64,000 bases of DNA from Crocodylus rhombifer (lineage: Eukaryota; Chordata; Crocodylia; Crocodylidae). A program made the position numbers and the translations under genes. Position 1 is the first letter of the stretch, and each line of letters begins with the position of its first letter. This document shows positions 24,358 through 37,462 of this stretch, piece by piece. The stretch covers positions 62,001 to 126,000 of the forward strand of contig JAVSML010024259.1 in the NCBI GenBank assembly GCA_038503035.1, written 5' to 3'. The notes beneath the pieces were generated by a model. It worked only from the letters and a program-made list of their open reading frames with translations. It did not search any database and was not told the DNA's origin.

Positions 24358-24722
24358 CAGGGGTGCTCAACCTCCGGCACACAAGCCAAACACAGCCCAT
24401 GAAGCCACTGCATTTGGCCCACAAGGTTCCCTACAGGATGGAAAATTTGGCAGCGGGGGAGCAATGGCAAAGAATATGGCCACCCTCCTCCCCAGCACCT
24501 TTCCCCACCACCAAATTACCAAATCTCAAGTTCCATGCAGCTGGTTGGAGCCAGGCCACTGTCCCTTTTCTGGTGGGGCCAGGTTGGGGCTGGAGTGCTC
24601 CCTTGTTTCCCTTCTGCATGGCAGGATTAGGCACCAGATCCAAGCCACCAGTCAGATCCAGTTCATGGACAGCCTGGGCAATGTCTATCCAGCCCATCCA
24701 GGAAAATAGCTGAGCATCACTG
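24358..24722. mobile_element. hAT-like nonautonomous element, 365 bp
   Basis: Left end CAGGGGTGCTCAACCTCC and right end (reverse complement) CAGTGATGCTCAGCTA form short inverted repeats. Flanking octamers GTCCATAT (24350-24357) and GTCTATAT (24723-24730) match at 7 of 8. The interior has no transposase frame. Confidence 0.82.
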
Positions 24723-27700
24723 GTCTATATAGTCATTTATTTCTGCCATCTATACTCTTTTTTTTTTCTATTTATGATTGAGTAAGGAAAAGCCCATCAG
24801 AGTTGTAGTTTGGATGCCTCATATCACCATTTTCCTGTATGGTTCTGGCTCCTTCAATAAACTGTCTTCCATGATAAGCGTTTGTCTCCCCTCAGTTCAG
24901 CTGCACAGTATATCCTGGAAGTCTAAGTGCACGTATTATGGAAGATGTAGTTCAACACAAGAGTTCAGCTACTGCGTATCTTACAAATCCCACTTCAGTG
25001 CCAGAACCATTCGGTCAGTGCCCCAGTACAATTTATTGTTGGGCGGAGAACTAAAGACTGTTAACAGGAAAAGACACGTATATCTTAAGCATATGGCTGG
25101 AAAACTGCACACACATCATTTCTGACCAAGTCCAACAAAATACTGTTGGAAATAGATGATCACAGTGGACCATGGCATGGCTGCTGTGCGACCTGCATGT
25201 TTACATCTTTCAAAGAGGCCATAATAAGCTACCTAATGTTCTCAAGGTTTAGAGTGTTTTATTGTTTCTTGGAGGAGGGGAGGGATTATTCCAGTTCTGC
25301 ATATTATTCTCTTCAGAGTCCATTTAAAATAATTTAACAGATACCAACACTACGGTCATCCAACCAACACTACCGCCACAGCATCATTTAAACTAGCAGC
25401 ATTAAAACAAACAAACAAAACACACACAATTACCACTTATGGAAACAGGATATACTTTTGAAAATGATGCTAATATGTTGGCAATGGATATATTTGAAAA
25501 TATCTTTTTAGATATTAACAATGTATCAAATCAAATGTAGAAAAAAAATAGATATAGCTTTGGAAATTAGCTTCTAAAACATGTTATAAACATACTGTGT
25601 ATTACTGTATTCCTACTATTGTTCATGGTAAGATACTTGTCCCATTCCACTTCTAAGTGACTTCATCATTTCCCTTGTGCAATATATACCACTAAGGACT
25701 ATATTTCTTTTCCAAATTGGGAAACTAAGAAGAAATAAATGGTGACAAACAGTTACCATTTTCATTGAGAATATACATGAGAGAGATTAACAGTATCATA
25801 TAAGCAAAGGGAACAACTGATTTTTCACATTTTAATTGTCTTTCCCACCTTAAGCATTGAAAAAAGATTATCAATAATGATACTGACCACTCAAATAAGT
25901 AAAATACATCAGTCTCCCAATGCCTTTATATTACTTCATTTGAAATTTAGTAATGTTCTGCAAAACATCTAAGCATTCACGTAGAATTAACTTAAGGTGT
26001 AATTCAAGTGTTGCCCCTAATGCAAGTCCCATCGACACACAAGTGCTTTTACCCTAAGTAAACTTAATTTGGGTTGGGTAGCCTGCCTGAAGGTCCTACA
26101 GGTTGCAATTTGAACAAATAAATTACCTACTATTATCATAAAATCATTTTTTTCTCCCTAATATAATCACTATGAATAGCTTGTGTGTTATTTCACTATG
26201 GCTAATCTCATTTGAGGGAGGATTACTCTGGAGACTTTATCTAGACTCAAGTTAATTCTGTAGTGAAGACATGAGAGCAGTATGTTTTTCCACCTGTGAA
26301 CAAAAGGCTAAACTCTGAACCCACTAAAGTCAGTGGCACAACTTCCATTAACTTAAACCAGAGGAATTATTAACTCAAGGTACTTTAATACAGAGCACTA
26401 TATTTTTTAAAATAACTAGAGGATTTAATGTTTATTTTCTAATGACTCATATGTTCTGTGATGACAGTAGGTAAAAAAAGATTAAACAGCATTCTTTGAG
26501 AGCTTTCAGGAAACTCTTAGAAGTTACTCTCTTCTCAGGAAACTGCATATCACCCTGGAGAAATGTTGGCATGTGTTTAGTTCCTAAAACACTAGATTGT
26601 GGAAAGCAAAACGCTATAAAACAGAAGTTATAACACAAGGGTCAAGTAATCAGTATTAATCTGAGTTTCCATAGCTGAAAACTGTAACAAACTCAGACTA
26701 TGCTAGCTACTGAGTTGCCTTTGAATGAAATTACCCCAACAACACAGAATAACTAGCTTTAAAGTACATTCTAGTTTTAACCTTTTTTAACCAAGAAGCT
26801 GGGAAGAACTACCTTTGGAAAGGTTTGCTGCACCTGGTGCACTTTCACTCCACAAATGTTTATTGTTGTGTTAGTTTATTAGTTCTGGTTATCTGCATGT
26901 GTAACCATGAAGAGGGACTGCTAACAAACAGGTACCCTATTGCGCTAGGACCCATTGTGACTGTACCCTAAGTTGTTCAAGGTAAGTGAAATCAACTCAG
27001 CCTGCTTTATAAAGTGATTTATAAAAATAAGCAAAAAAGTTAAAAGTACAAAACCATGATTAGCCCAAACAAAAATGTGTGATAATACTACTCAAGAACC
27101 ATATTGAACTCGTGTACAATAAACAAAAGGAGTGTAAGGCTGGAAATCAATGAACCAAAACTGGCACACTGAAAGTTATGTTTAATTGTTGAACAAAATA
27201 AAGACAAGATGGAGTATTTTCCCCATTACTCCTTCCTAAACTCCTTAACTTGGAGACCCAAACAAGAGAAAACATTATTAGACACTGATGATAAAATGAA
27301 AAAAAATAGGCTCTCCCATGGTTGCCACACTCCCTCCCCATTTTCCTGTGATCCAGCATAATATTGCCAAGGTTTACTTGAGAGATGTCCAGACCAGACC
27401 AGGACTCAGATGACATCACCTCCACTGGTTTTTGCTAAACATATAATACTACCTGGAACACGAGACATGCCTGCTGTCACACCCGAGTCACTCATGTCCT
27501 TTACCTTTCCGTGTTCACTACTTCTCTTTCTGTGGGTTTCTAGGGTTTTTATGGTCTTCTATTTAAGATGAGACTAACTTATTTGGCTTGATTTTTTTTC
27601 TTTTGTACAAAAAAAAAAGAATACAAGAGTGGCACCAGAGAGCCAAAAGCCATATATAACTTTTGAAACACCACAAAATACAGCTGGGGAGTGAAGCACC

Positions 27701-27966
27701 CCATCAATGTGTGCTGTCCTGTGCAGCTCACTGAGACCAAGGGAGATGCAGGGGATGAGAGGCCTCTGGTCTCCCAATGTCAGAAGGGGGAAGGGAAGAG
27801 AGAACAGAGAGTGGAGTACTTTTAGATACTGGAGGACCAAGCCCTCCCCAACATGCTCTGCAGAGCATGCACACAGCAGGCAGCACTTCATTACTCATCC
27901 TATAGGCTTCAAAGGCATCTGAAGTACTTCAGATCTTATATCTGCCCAGGGTCTGAGGCTCATGAC

Positions 27967-28150
27967 CAGGGATCTGGGTTTTCCCATTCTCTGTGGAAAA
28001 ATGTGGATTTTCCCCTTTAAAGGAAAAAAAATAAATCACAGATTTATCCCTTTAAAAGAGAAAAAATGTAGGTTTCCCCTTGCAGGCTGACAGCCTTTCA
28101 GCCTGCAAGGAGATGCTTGGGGCTGGGGGAAACAGGGGAAGGGCAACTGG
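27967..28150. mobile_element. fragment of the CAGGGATC hAT-like family
   Basis: Starts CAGGGATCTGGGTTTTC, identical over 17 bases to the left end at 14531. It then follows the same pattern of AAAA/TTTCCC runs and a GCAGGCTG...CAGCCTGCAAG hairpin. The right end is not identifiable. GC-rich sequence continues to about 28440. Confidence 0.65.
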
Positions 28151-28917
28151 AGACAGGAGGTGCCATGTGCATGTCTGTGGGCACACACATATGGCTGGCA
28201 TACAGCCAGGCAGAGTAGTGGGAGCAGCCCTGGCAACTGGATACAGGTAAGTCAATGGGGGCCAGGGAGGCATATGTGTGTGGCAGGGGTGTCTGGAGAT
28301 GAAGTGTGGGGGGGGTGCCTACCAGCACTAGGAGGAGGTTTCCGGGCTCCAGGGCTGCAGTGGGGAAGAGGGATCTGAGGCAGTGTTTTGTGTGGCCAAT
28401 GCTGCTGGCAAGCCCCGCTCTATGCTGTTGCAAGCAGGACCTGCCCAGAGATGCCCCAAAAAGTTCTCTCTAGGCATCAGTTCAGTTATTAATGTTTGTT
28501 TTTTAAAGCAGATAATAACATAATAATGTAGACCTGTTCATAGTGGAATACAAAACTATGCCAGCTCCACTCTATTAAATTAGAACTGAACACGCAATTC
28601 AAGGGAAAAAGGATAATTAAAAAAAATTTAGGACCATCTACCTACTAATTTTTGCCTTTGTCCTATACAAGTATGTGATTTCGGAAGCCTTGCTGAATGG
28701 CTTATATGAATCACATTTTGAGCCACAAAAACTGTGCCTATAAAACATTAACCAAGATTAATAAATTCAGGTATTCATTATTAACCATTTTCTGTTTATG
28801 TTATGTGATAGGTCATTCAAATACATGGTCATTCAAGTAAATTCATATTCACTGAATGAATTACTTTTACTACAAACCCTTTCAATGTGGCCACTTATAG
28901 AATTCTAATGAAAATAC

Positions 28918-29770
28918 TAGGGGTGCACCGACAGCAATTTTTGGGGCCAACACCAATAGCTAACTTTTAAGGAGGCATATTGGCCAATACCGATCTGATT
29001 TCTGATATGCAGCCCAGCAGCTTGAAGAGCACTATCTGGCTGGTAAGTCTGTTGTGGTGAAAGGGGAGGGGGAAGATAGAAGCCCCTGAAGAGAAAGAGG
29101 GAGTGGAAGTGGGGTTGGGACAGGCGCTACCCAGCTGGGGCAAGGCAGGCTGTGGGATGGAGCCACAGCTCATCTGGGGGGTACAGGGGGGGGGGGGCAG
29201 CCCCCGCGGCTGCGTGCCCCCGGGGGGGAGGGGGGGGGGGGGCATATGCCCCCAGATCTGCACAAGGCAGGCTAGGCTGGGGCCAGGCTGCACGGGGCTC
29301 TTCCAAGCAGGGAACACCCCCTCACTCCCAGCGCTGCTGCCCACCCCAAGTGCAGCCTGGCCCAGCCCCCTCTGGGAAGAGCACCATGCAGCTCCAGCCC
29401 ACCCCATCCTGCCTCACACAGATCTGGGGGCACATGCACCCCATCCCCCCCATGCCCACCCGAAGTGCACGTAGCAGCAAGAGCTGCCCCTCCTCCAAGC
29501 CCTGCCCTGCCCCAGCCCTAGCCCCACTCCCTCCCTCACCGCCCCTTCCCTTCCCCTCCCTTCGCAACAGACTTACCAGCTGCACGCAGCTCTCCAAGCT
29601 GCCAGGCTGTGCTCCTCATTGCCTACGTGTTGCACTGCAGCTGCATGCATGCACAGGGCATTTATCTGGACTGCATTATTGGTCACACCAGACCAATTTC
29701 CAATACAGTCAATTTTCTTTATATTGGTACTGATCTGATATTGGACCAATGTATTGGTGGTTCACCTCTA
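28918..29770. mobile_element. hAT-type nonautonomous element, 853 bp
   Basis: Left end TAGGGGTGCACCGACAGC and right end (reverse complement) TAGAGGTGAACCACCAATAC form inverted repeats. Perfect 8-bp target duplications GAAAATAC lie at 28910-28917 and 29771-29778. The interior (29090-29600) is extremely G/C-skewed with G homopolymers and gives spurious frames. No transposase is present. Confidence 0.9.
29175..29242 (+). other. G-run cluster (potential G-quadruplex)
   Basis: Four plus-strand runs of 6 to 13 G within 68 bp, in the interior of the hAT element at 28918-29770. The transcribed RNA of CGNL1 would carry the C-rich complement. This kind of tract is also prone to sequencing and assembly error. 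Confidence 0.8.
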
Positions 29771-30780
29771 GAAAATACCTATGTGAACTTATTTGTAAAT
29801 AGTTTTGAAAAGAATACTGGCTCTATTCATATGTCTGTAGAAAGCAAACAGTAAATGGATCTGTAACTGCTGTCTAAGGGAATATTTTTCTTGTTTTCTT
29901 ATATCTTACATTACATTCATATTGAACCACAAAAGCAGGCTAGGCAAGATAATTTTCCTTTGGTATATATTTGTTAGTTATTAGTTTCTAGCAAAATGGT
30001 AGATACTTTTGAGTTGAAAGAAAGACAATAAGGGGGATGTTTATTCAAATTAAAAATGTGTTTTGTAATAGCAAAATAACATGCTCCAAAACCATGGTCC
30101 AAATTTTTGAATGGAGGTGTGGACCCCTTTGAATTGTAAGAGTAGGTATTCACATGTTTTGATTGATCATAATAGTCTTTTATAGACCCTTAGAGGTAGT
30201 CTGCAGACCCCCAGGGAGTGAAGAGATGGCTACCCAAACAGTTGCAGAGGACTAGCAGCCTTCTCTGCGTAGAAGTTCAACCTTATTGGAGTTTTGGTCA
30301 ATTTTCAAATCAGTATTAGCAAGTAAAGCAAGATGGAAACTGAGCAGAAACTGGACCCGATTTAGTGACCTTTTATTCTTCCAACTAGATTTTTCATATT
30401 CATATGACTGCTGGATTATAGCTTTAATCCTCTTGTGTGCAAAAATCTAGCTGCAACAAAGCCAGAGATGAAAGATAATTTAAAATTACAATGCAGATCT
30501 GTCAGAAATGAGACAAGTTCACTGGGGATTTACCTCCCTCAAAGCTTACTTCATTCATGGCAAGACAGAATATTTTATATAGAAAGCAAGGTTAGGTTAG
30601 GGTTAGATGGAGCTGTGGTTAGAGCTACAATTTGGATAATGCTTTGATGGCACCACTTACAATGATGTTTATTTAAAGAGCCAGATGAAGTCACCACTGA
30701 CAAAAAAGCCATAGTGACTCAGGTGAACAAAACAGAAGACTGACTGTTCATTTAAACTTAATTTATGCTCTTGTACTCAC

Positions 30781-30885
30781 TTGCATATCATCCACCTGGC
30801 TTTCTAAAGATTTTTTCACCAGTGCCAGCTCCTTTGCCTCATTCCTAGCACACTGCAGGGCATCTTCTAGTTGTTGCTTTTCTTT
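30781..30885 (-). CDS. CGNL1: CGNL1 exon, 35 codons: coiled-coil rod
   Basis: Minus-strand exon of 105 nt, acceptor CTGCAG ending at 30886, donor GTGAGTAC starting at 30780, phase 0 to phase 0. It encodes a charged helix with EDALQCARNEAKELALVKKS and ends in SLESQVDDMQ. It is too short to stand out as an open frame and was found from the splice signals and heptad pattern. Identity rests partly on its position between confident CGNL1 exons. The intron to the preceding exon is only 473 bp. Confidence 0.85.
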
Positions 30886-31358
30886 CTGCAGTAAAAGGAA
30901 GTAATACATTCAGAACTGTCAGTGCTGCATTTGCTATAACCTGGCTTCAGAAGATCCACAGACAATTAATACATATAGGCATTAGGAAACACAAAACAAA
31001 ACAAAACAAGGTTTCTTTCTGCCTTTCATACCAAGCTCCTCAAGCTTACTATCAAGACTCCACACTAGGTTAACTTTGCCTACAAGCTCTCATATCCTCT
31101 TACACTTATCCAAAATGCCCATTCTTATGTCTGGCTGTTATTTTAATCCTGTCCCTATATTTTAAACAGCCTCCAGGTAGCGGCTGGCAAACCTCAATTC
31201 TTTTCCTTCAAGCTCACAGCTTTTGCCTATTTTTCCTTGCAGCAACAATGACTTTCTTTGCCCTCCTCTCATCTCTCAATTTTTATTTTTGTGCAACATC
31301 CATCCAAACACAAACAGGAAAAAAACTATACTTGTTACAAATTTGATGTGCAACTTAC

Positions 31359-31565
31359 CTCATTTCTCTTTACCTTCTCTCTCATCATCTCTTGTTCTCT
31401 GTTCAAATGATCAATTTGTTGATGGAGGTCTTTACTTCTGGCTTCTAGCTCTTTAATTGTTCTTTTTAGTTGCTCATTCTCCCCTGCTTGCTCCTTCACT
31501 ACATTTTCAGCAGCATTTTGCATCTGTTCTGCAAAGACTTTTCCATTGGCTAGGGCAGCAGCATT
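31359..31565 (-). CDS. CGNL1: CGNL1 exon, 69 codons: coiled-coil rod (most N-terminal exon in window)
   Basis: Minus-strand exon of 207 nt, the largest here, with acceptor CAG ending at 31566 and a near-consensus donor GTAAGT starting at 31358. Phase is 0 at both ends. The product contains QMQNAAENVVKEQAGENEQL and ends EMMREKVKRNE, again unbroken coiled coil. It is the furthest upstream exon I find. The rest of the rod and the globular head of paracingulin must be encoded beyond position 64000, leaving an intron of at least 32 kb. Confidence 0.87.
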
Positions 31566-32059
31566 CTGGTCAAAACACATTGAATGATAAGAGTAGTAGT
31601 GTCAACAAAAACCTCTTTTTTGAAAGACAAGAGTAAAAATAGGAGATCTGCTTTCAAATGTAAGTCTCAATACACTCCACTGTAGTACAAGTAAGCCCAG
31701 TATACAGTTTTTACATCCTTATTCAATTTGTTAAAGGAAGTCTTTAAATTTGAGCCTTTTGACCTCAACATGACGGAGATATCAGAAGGCACCTCTCGAC
31801 AGGTTTAAGACACCCCTCAGAAAATGCCAAATCTTAGTTTAACTCATTTTTTGACTGAAGAAAAATAATGCAGTTTTTCTGTTGCAAAAAACTCTGAAAG
31901 ACCATAATAGATCAGAATGCTTTTGACACTATAGATTCCTATTTGAAATATCTGGGTTTATTTTGTGAATCATGTTTGCCCACCTAATAAAGCTAATGGT
32001 ACACAGCAACCCATGGGCAGCCTGGCTGAGAATCACTGCCTCAGAAAATACATGTGTTC

Positions 32060-32230
32060 CCTGTATCCAGGTTGTAGCCATGTTGATCTAGAGGAAAAAG
32101 CAATCAGGGCTCATGGACAGAGGTGATATCTGTTATTAAACCAACAAGATTTTTGCAAAGATTTTTTTTTTATTTGCAAGCTTTTGCACACAAACACCCT
32201 TCATCAGCGAAAACATTGTAAAAGTTCTCC
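32060..32230. repeat. dispersed repeat, Penelope-like or SINE-like terminus
   Basis: Contains GTTGTAGCCATGTTGATCTA, TATTAAACCAACAAGAT and GCAAGCTTTTGCACACAAAC followed by CACCCTTCATCAG. This block order is common in reptile dispersed repeats that I associate with Penelope-like element ends. No coding part is present. Confidence 0.5.
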
Positions 32231-32554
32231 TGGGTAGAAATGAAAGTTCATATTTCATAGGATTTCACAGAGGGGTCAATAGATGGAAAAACCCTCTGGG
32301 TAGCCTAAACTTTATTTTAAAAACTTCTGCATCCGAGCAAGCCAGAACCCATGTTCACGGAGGACCTACACTAAGCCATCTGGGATCCAGATCCTTTGAG
32401 CTAGATAGGTAATTAAGTAACATCTCCTCCCCTCCCCTCTATGAATGAGAAATGATCCACAGAGATTTGAGACTTTGTATCAATCAAGCATAATGTGTGA
32501 ATGGCCTGAGTTGTGTGGTTTTCAAACACGCACTTTTATTGCTCAATACACAAA

Positions 32555-32640
32555 GAGCACATCTACACATGCATTTACTGCACAGTAAGCAGTTTTTAGG
32601 CCAGCGTCTATATGTGCAGCTGTTAAAGTTTGATATGCAT
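32555..32640. repeat. partial copy of the 44-kb foldback family
   Basis: ACATCTACACATGCATTTAC followed by TGCACAGTAAGCAG matches the arm of the foldback at 44020-44145. Confidence 0.6.
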
Positions 32641-35159
32641 TTATGGCTTTTTGGCAATGCATTCTGTTGCAACATGTGATTCTTTGAAGTTAGTCTTCAC
32701 TTTCATTTTGTCATATAAGTTTTTTAAAGTGGCCATACACTGAATTTGATACAGCTCAGAATCTAAATACAAACCTATTTCACTACTATTTTGAAAACAA
32801 TGAATAAAAATATAAAATTAAAATAAAGGTAACCATGTGCAACTGACAAAGAATTAGGGTTTTTAAACATTAGAAACTAAGCCCAAGCTAATATAACTAC
32901 CGGTAACTAGTATGTGAGGACTCAGTGAAACGGCAATGAGAAGTAGCAGCAGCTAGGGAAAGATGGTATCATCATCACTGTAGTTCATAAAAAATGGACT
33001 GGAGAATTGTATGATAGCAGAATCTTGAAAAGGGCTCAATTCAAGCAAGCTTCAAGTTCTCAGAACACAGTATTCCAATTCCCAGGGGCATGAGCAAGAT
33101 GGACCTGATTCTTCATTTTTCAAATCAGGAAGTCCATCTGGATTATAAAGTGCTATCTGCAATAAAATGTTGGATTCCTAATCCTGTGCATATAGGCCTT
33201 GGTCCTTTTAAATCACTTTTAAAAAAATTAAGACCACTGAATGGGAAATATTGAAGATATACAATGCTGTACACTACTAAATTAAAAAAAAATTGGCAGA
33301 AGTGTGAAGAAAAAAAAAGAGAGAAGCACTGCAAATTGTGTTTAAAGTTATACAAGAGGCTGTTACGCTACAAAGAAGTTTACTGGATTGTTTTCTAGTA
33401 GGCAATACCTTAAAACATGCAAATTACTTTGCTAAAGAAGCAACTCAGAATATGCTCAGACTGTCTACAGGGTCAATGAACTTTTTATATGAAAGCTGGC
33501 ATCATAAGCAGACTGACTAGTTCTTGCCTTCTGCAAGTACCCCAAAAGCCAGTCATTTTTCCAAATACGTTGATTAAATAGCTCTGAAATGGATTTCTGC
33601 AGTCAGGTTGCATGTACTTTTTGATAATATCCAATATATTCATTTATTTTTGCTTCTTGTAATGCAGTGCAGTTTTACTAATTAGCAAGCACTCCACTAG
33701 TGGCTCCTTTTCGTTTCATTTTCTCCCTTTTACAGAGTGAAAGAAGCTTAGGCATGCTGGGGAGTTTAGTGAATGGAATGTTGATTTGTCTGTTCTTTCT
33801 CATCCAACCGCCTACACAGGGCTCCCGAGTTAGAAAGCTTAGTATAGCAGGCCCATACAGTACCTGGAGTTCTAGCACCTCATACGGCATATTTTATACT
33901 GCTTTCTTGTAATATCACTAGGTTTTTACTGGAACAACTGCTCATTTAATCCAAAGTACCACACAAACAGGAAGCATGTTAGACTAGGGAAGAGGTACTC
34001 TTCTGAGTAGGTTCAAAAAAAGTTCAGCTCCCATCATGATTTAATAAACTTGTATCACACAGACAGTCATACCTTTGGATCTATTCTGGCCTGCCTTTTG
34101 CTTTGTGTTTCTTCAGACAGAATGTCAGCTACTCAGTCAAATGAAACCACATTGGTGTTCTCCCTTCTTTTTCAGTGCAAATCTCAGGAAACTTGCCAAG
34201 GTTAAGGACAAGAATGTGTAAAGAGGAACAAAGCTTAAAAATAAAGAAGCCAGTCCAAAAGAGTAAGTTCCAAGTATTTTTTCCTCCAACATTATTGGAA
34301 AACTTGGAATAAAAACTGGGTGTGTACGTAAAGGTGCCTCAGGCAGCCTAAACTTGTGTGACCAGTACTTAATCAGCAGATCACCACAGGTCTCTAATGA
34401 CCTTGGCAATATTACAGGGGTTATATTTTCACATGAATGAACAGTTCCTGAACACATTCTTCAATGTATTAAGTACAAAACTCCTTTCTTTCATCTTAGA
34501 AAGGCATGTCTTTTCACCCCCACAATGTTTTTAAAAAATATATATTTAAGACTATTCTGCTCTGCACATATGATGAATTTTACAGCACAGCAACTGAACC
34601 ACTGTTATTTTTTCTCACATATCTTTTTTGGGGAAGGGATTTTCTTCTATATTCAAGTGTCATTTATCACCATTAACTATTGTTTAGTGTTCTTTTAGTC
34701 TTGTTTTTGAGATGGGGAAAGAGAACATAAAAAGAAAGCAAGTAAGATACAGTTTACCCTTTAATCATCTCCAAAAACAAAAGAAGGTGGCACCAGCAGC
34801 ATACTGAAGAATTGTCAAGCTCCGAATATCAGAACAGGCTGAAGTCGATGAAGGCAGACAAATTATTGCTTTAAATGGTTCTCTTTAAATCTGACACTGA
34901 AATACGCAATGAGACAGAATCCACCTAGAATATTTCCAGGTGTTCTGCAAGAAGAACAGAGAGTAAGGAACAGCCTAGTTCCTTAAGGGTCAAATGCTGC
35001 CTCATCCAACACACAACAGTAAACATGGGATTCAAGAAAGAAATCATGAAGAGCCTGGAGAGAAGAAAACAACTTTCTCTGCATTCACTGCCAAACCCAG
35101 GTGACTTGATATGGAGCTCCTGCACAGCCCATTACTACTACCCACGGCCTGTAGCAAAT

Positions 35160-36060
35160 AGTGTCATTATGGCTAGGGACAGAAGTTACACATAAGCCAG
35201 TTTAAGTCAAAAACTGGTTTCAACTTGTAACAGAACAGAAGTTCAGTTTATGTAGACTACTTCCAAAATGGCTGAAACCGGTTTAAGATAAACCTGGATG
35301 AATGTAGTATCACACTTAATTGAATAAAGTCAAACCAGTTTATGGAACTTCTCTCCCAGATCCCTTCCCAGTTCAAATTAACTCACAGTCCCCCAGCATC
35401 CCAGGATGCTTTGCAGCTCTGGGCTGTGCTGTCTGCTGTAGCAGAGCAGGGACTGCCCCACCCCTCTGCTGCACTGGCCTGCACCTGTCAGCCAATAGGG
35501 ATGGGTGGCAGGGAACAGAGCTCCAGACCCCACTAGCCTGAGTCTACATGGTGCACAGGAGGAGGGAAAGCACCCATGGTGGGAGCGTTTCTCCCCTCTG
35601 CAGCCCTCCTCTCACTGCACGCAGCCTGGGGAGCTGGGAGAATTCCCCACCTCCCCCATACAGCTGCTTGCCTCAGCCGCTGCCACAGGAGGGAGGGGGA
35701 AGGTGTTCCCAAAGCCACCCTGGGTGTAGGTACTGGGGAGCCCCTGTCTCTGGGGGCTTCCTCCACCCTGGGCCAGGGTTCCCTGGCCTGGAAAAGCCCT
35801 GGGGAGCCAATGGGAATTCCTTCCCTCCTTTCCAGCTGCTGATTGCTCTGGCTGCTGCCACAGGAGGAAGGGAAAGGGAGAGCTCCGGGCTGGGTGCCAG
35901 GCCGTGCAGCCCAGCGCTAGGGAGCGCCCACCTCAGCAGCAGCCCCAGCAGCAGCTTCTCGCCCTCCCGCTCCCCCGCAGCTGCTCGCCTCAGCCACTGC
36001 GAGCAGGAAACTGCCTAGATTGAATCGATTCTGCCTCAGGCTTTTTGACTGTCTAGTGAT
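35160..36060. repeat. unclassified repeat with GC-rich interior
   Basis: The AT-rich left part carries repeated AACCAGTTT/AAACTGGTT/AACCGGTTT motifs in both orientations (35198-35345), followed by a GC-rich block (35380-36000) in which long frames occur on both strands. This is typical of a nonautonomous DNA transposon, but I could not establish the ends or a target duplication. The 36146-36225 stretch just right of it is a copy of the foldback arm at 397-483. Confidence 0.45.
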
Positions 36061-37462
36061 GAATACTCAGCCTGTGGCTGCTGACAGACATGAAAAAAAG
36101 AAAAAAAACCCAGCACTTTACCAGAAGAGGAAATGCATTAGCTCGACCCAGCTATTAGACAAAAGTCCCAAAAAGCCCCACTGAAGTGCCCAATCTATAC
36201 AGATGTTGGATGAGCTGGGTTAAACTAACATGATGCCTTTTCTGGGCATACTACCTTAAACTAAAGCACTGTTTGTTTGGGGGGTTTTCTCTATATACTC
36301 CCTACACTTATTTTTCCCCCCTCATTCTCATCCTGCCTTCTGAATATTTTACAGCCTCCTTCCAGCCCAAATGTCCTTGCTTACTCTATTTTCTGCCCAG
36401 TTTTACATAGGTCAGCCATCTTCTCAGAGGGCAGCCTAGTTTCAATGCCATTGGCAATCCTGGAAGAAAAAAGCCATCTTTATCACTGGCTTCTATCTTG
36501 GTGAAAGTAATGGGGAGCAGCTGCCAAGTTCCACATAAAACCATTTAGCCATTCTGATTCATGAAATAATAATAATAATGTCATTGTTTCTGTTTCTTGA
36601 TTTATTCTTTAGTGGCTCCACTAACTTCAGGGGAGTCACTTACATAGACAAAAAAACAGGAAAAAGGAAAGGAGAAAAAGAAAAAAAGGACAATGAAAAA
36701 GGGCTTGTGCAGCTTCAGAGAAACTGCCTAAGTGGGTCACGGCAATGGAGTAGACCTCTGACAGCCTGCCAGCACACATCTTCTGTAATGAAGGTAATGG
36801 GGGGCAGCTGCCAAGCTAACTAGAGAGCAGGGGAAGTGACAGGGGCCCACATATAAAGAACTGGCATGGTGAGCACCGACACTTACCACACATGCCAGGC
36901 TCCTGGACTCCACAGTTGAGATAAAAATAGTAAGACTCTCAGTGGCCCAGTCACTTGAAGGCAACCTTACACATACAGAACTAGTATATTATACATACTT
37001 TTGTATCAGAATTAGCACTGAAGAAATGGCCCTCTTAGTCTTAAATGAAAATCCTGTAGTAAAATGTCATTGCCTGGTGAAGGTTTGAAAAGCACTTCAC
37101 TAAAATCATAATGAGAATAGCGATATATGATATCTGAAAACACTAGCCTTTAAAATGGTCATTACTAGACTTTATATTTGATAACCAAGAAAGGCAAACA
37201 GTAGAAAATGTAAAGCTATGCAGCAGACTGTTGATGGGTTTTTTTATTGTTTTGGGTGAAGCCTACCAGAGATAATTCTGGTCTCCATAGCTCTATCCAC
37301 ACAGGTAAGAAAGTAAGTTTTTAAATCACAACTCGGGCTATAAATTCTAAAAACTACTGAATGTTTTACTTAGAGACATTAGGGAATGGGGGCAGTACTT
37401 TTAACTGAACAAAGCTAATACAGTTGAGAAAACACATCTCTTTTCTGCCTGAGTACGTAGGG

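Larger units (their letters stand above)
21684..30780 (-). other. CGNL1: CGNL1 intron, 9.1 kb
   Basis: Intron between the exons at 30781-30885 and 21531-21683. It contains a Penelope-tail-like repeat near 23085-23280, hAT-like elements at 24358-24722 and 28918-29770, and a fragment of the CAGGGATCTGGG family from 27967. 24730-27960 and 29780-30780 show no gene or element I can name. Since all observed exons are phase 0, a missed exon here would leave no trace in the reading frame. Confidence 0.75.

Noticed and set aside
29152..29733. 193-codon plus-strand open frame
   Set aside because: It spans G-homopolymers in the core of the hAT element at 28918-29770; Pro/Gly-rich composition only.
35548..36018. 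156-codon plus-strand open frame
   Set aside because: GC-rich repeat block with simultaneous frames on both strands; no domain seen.
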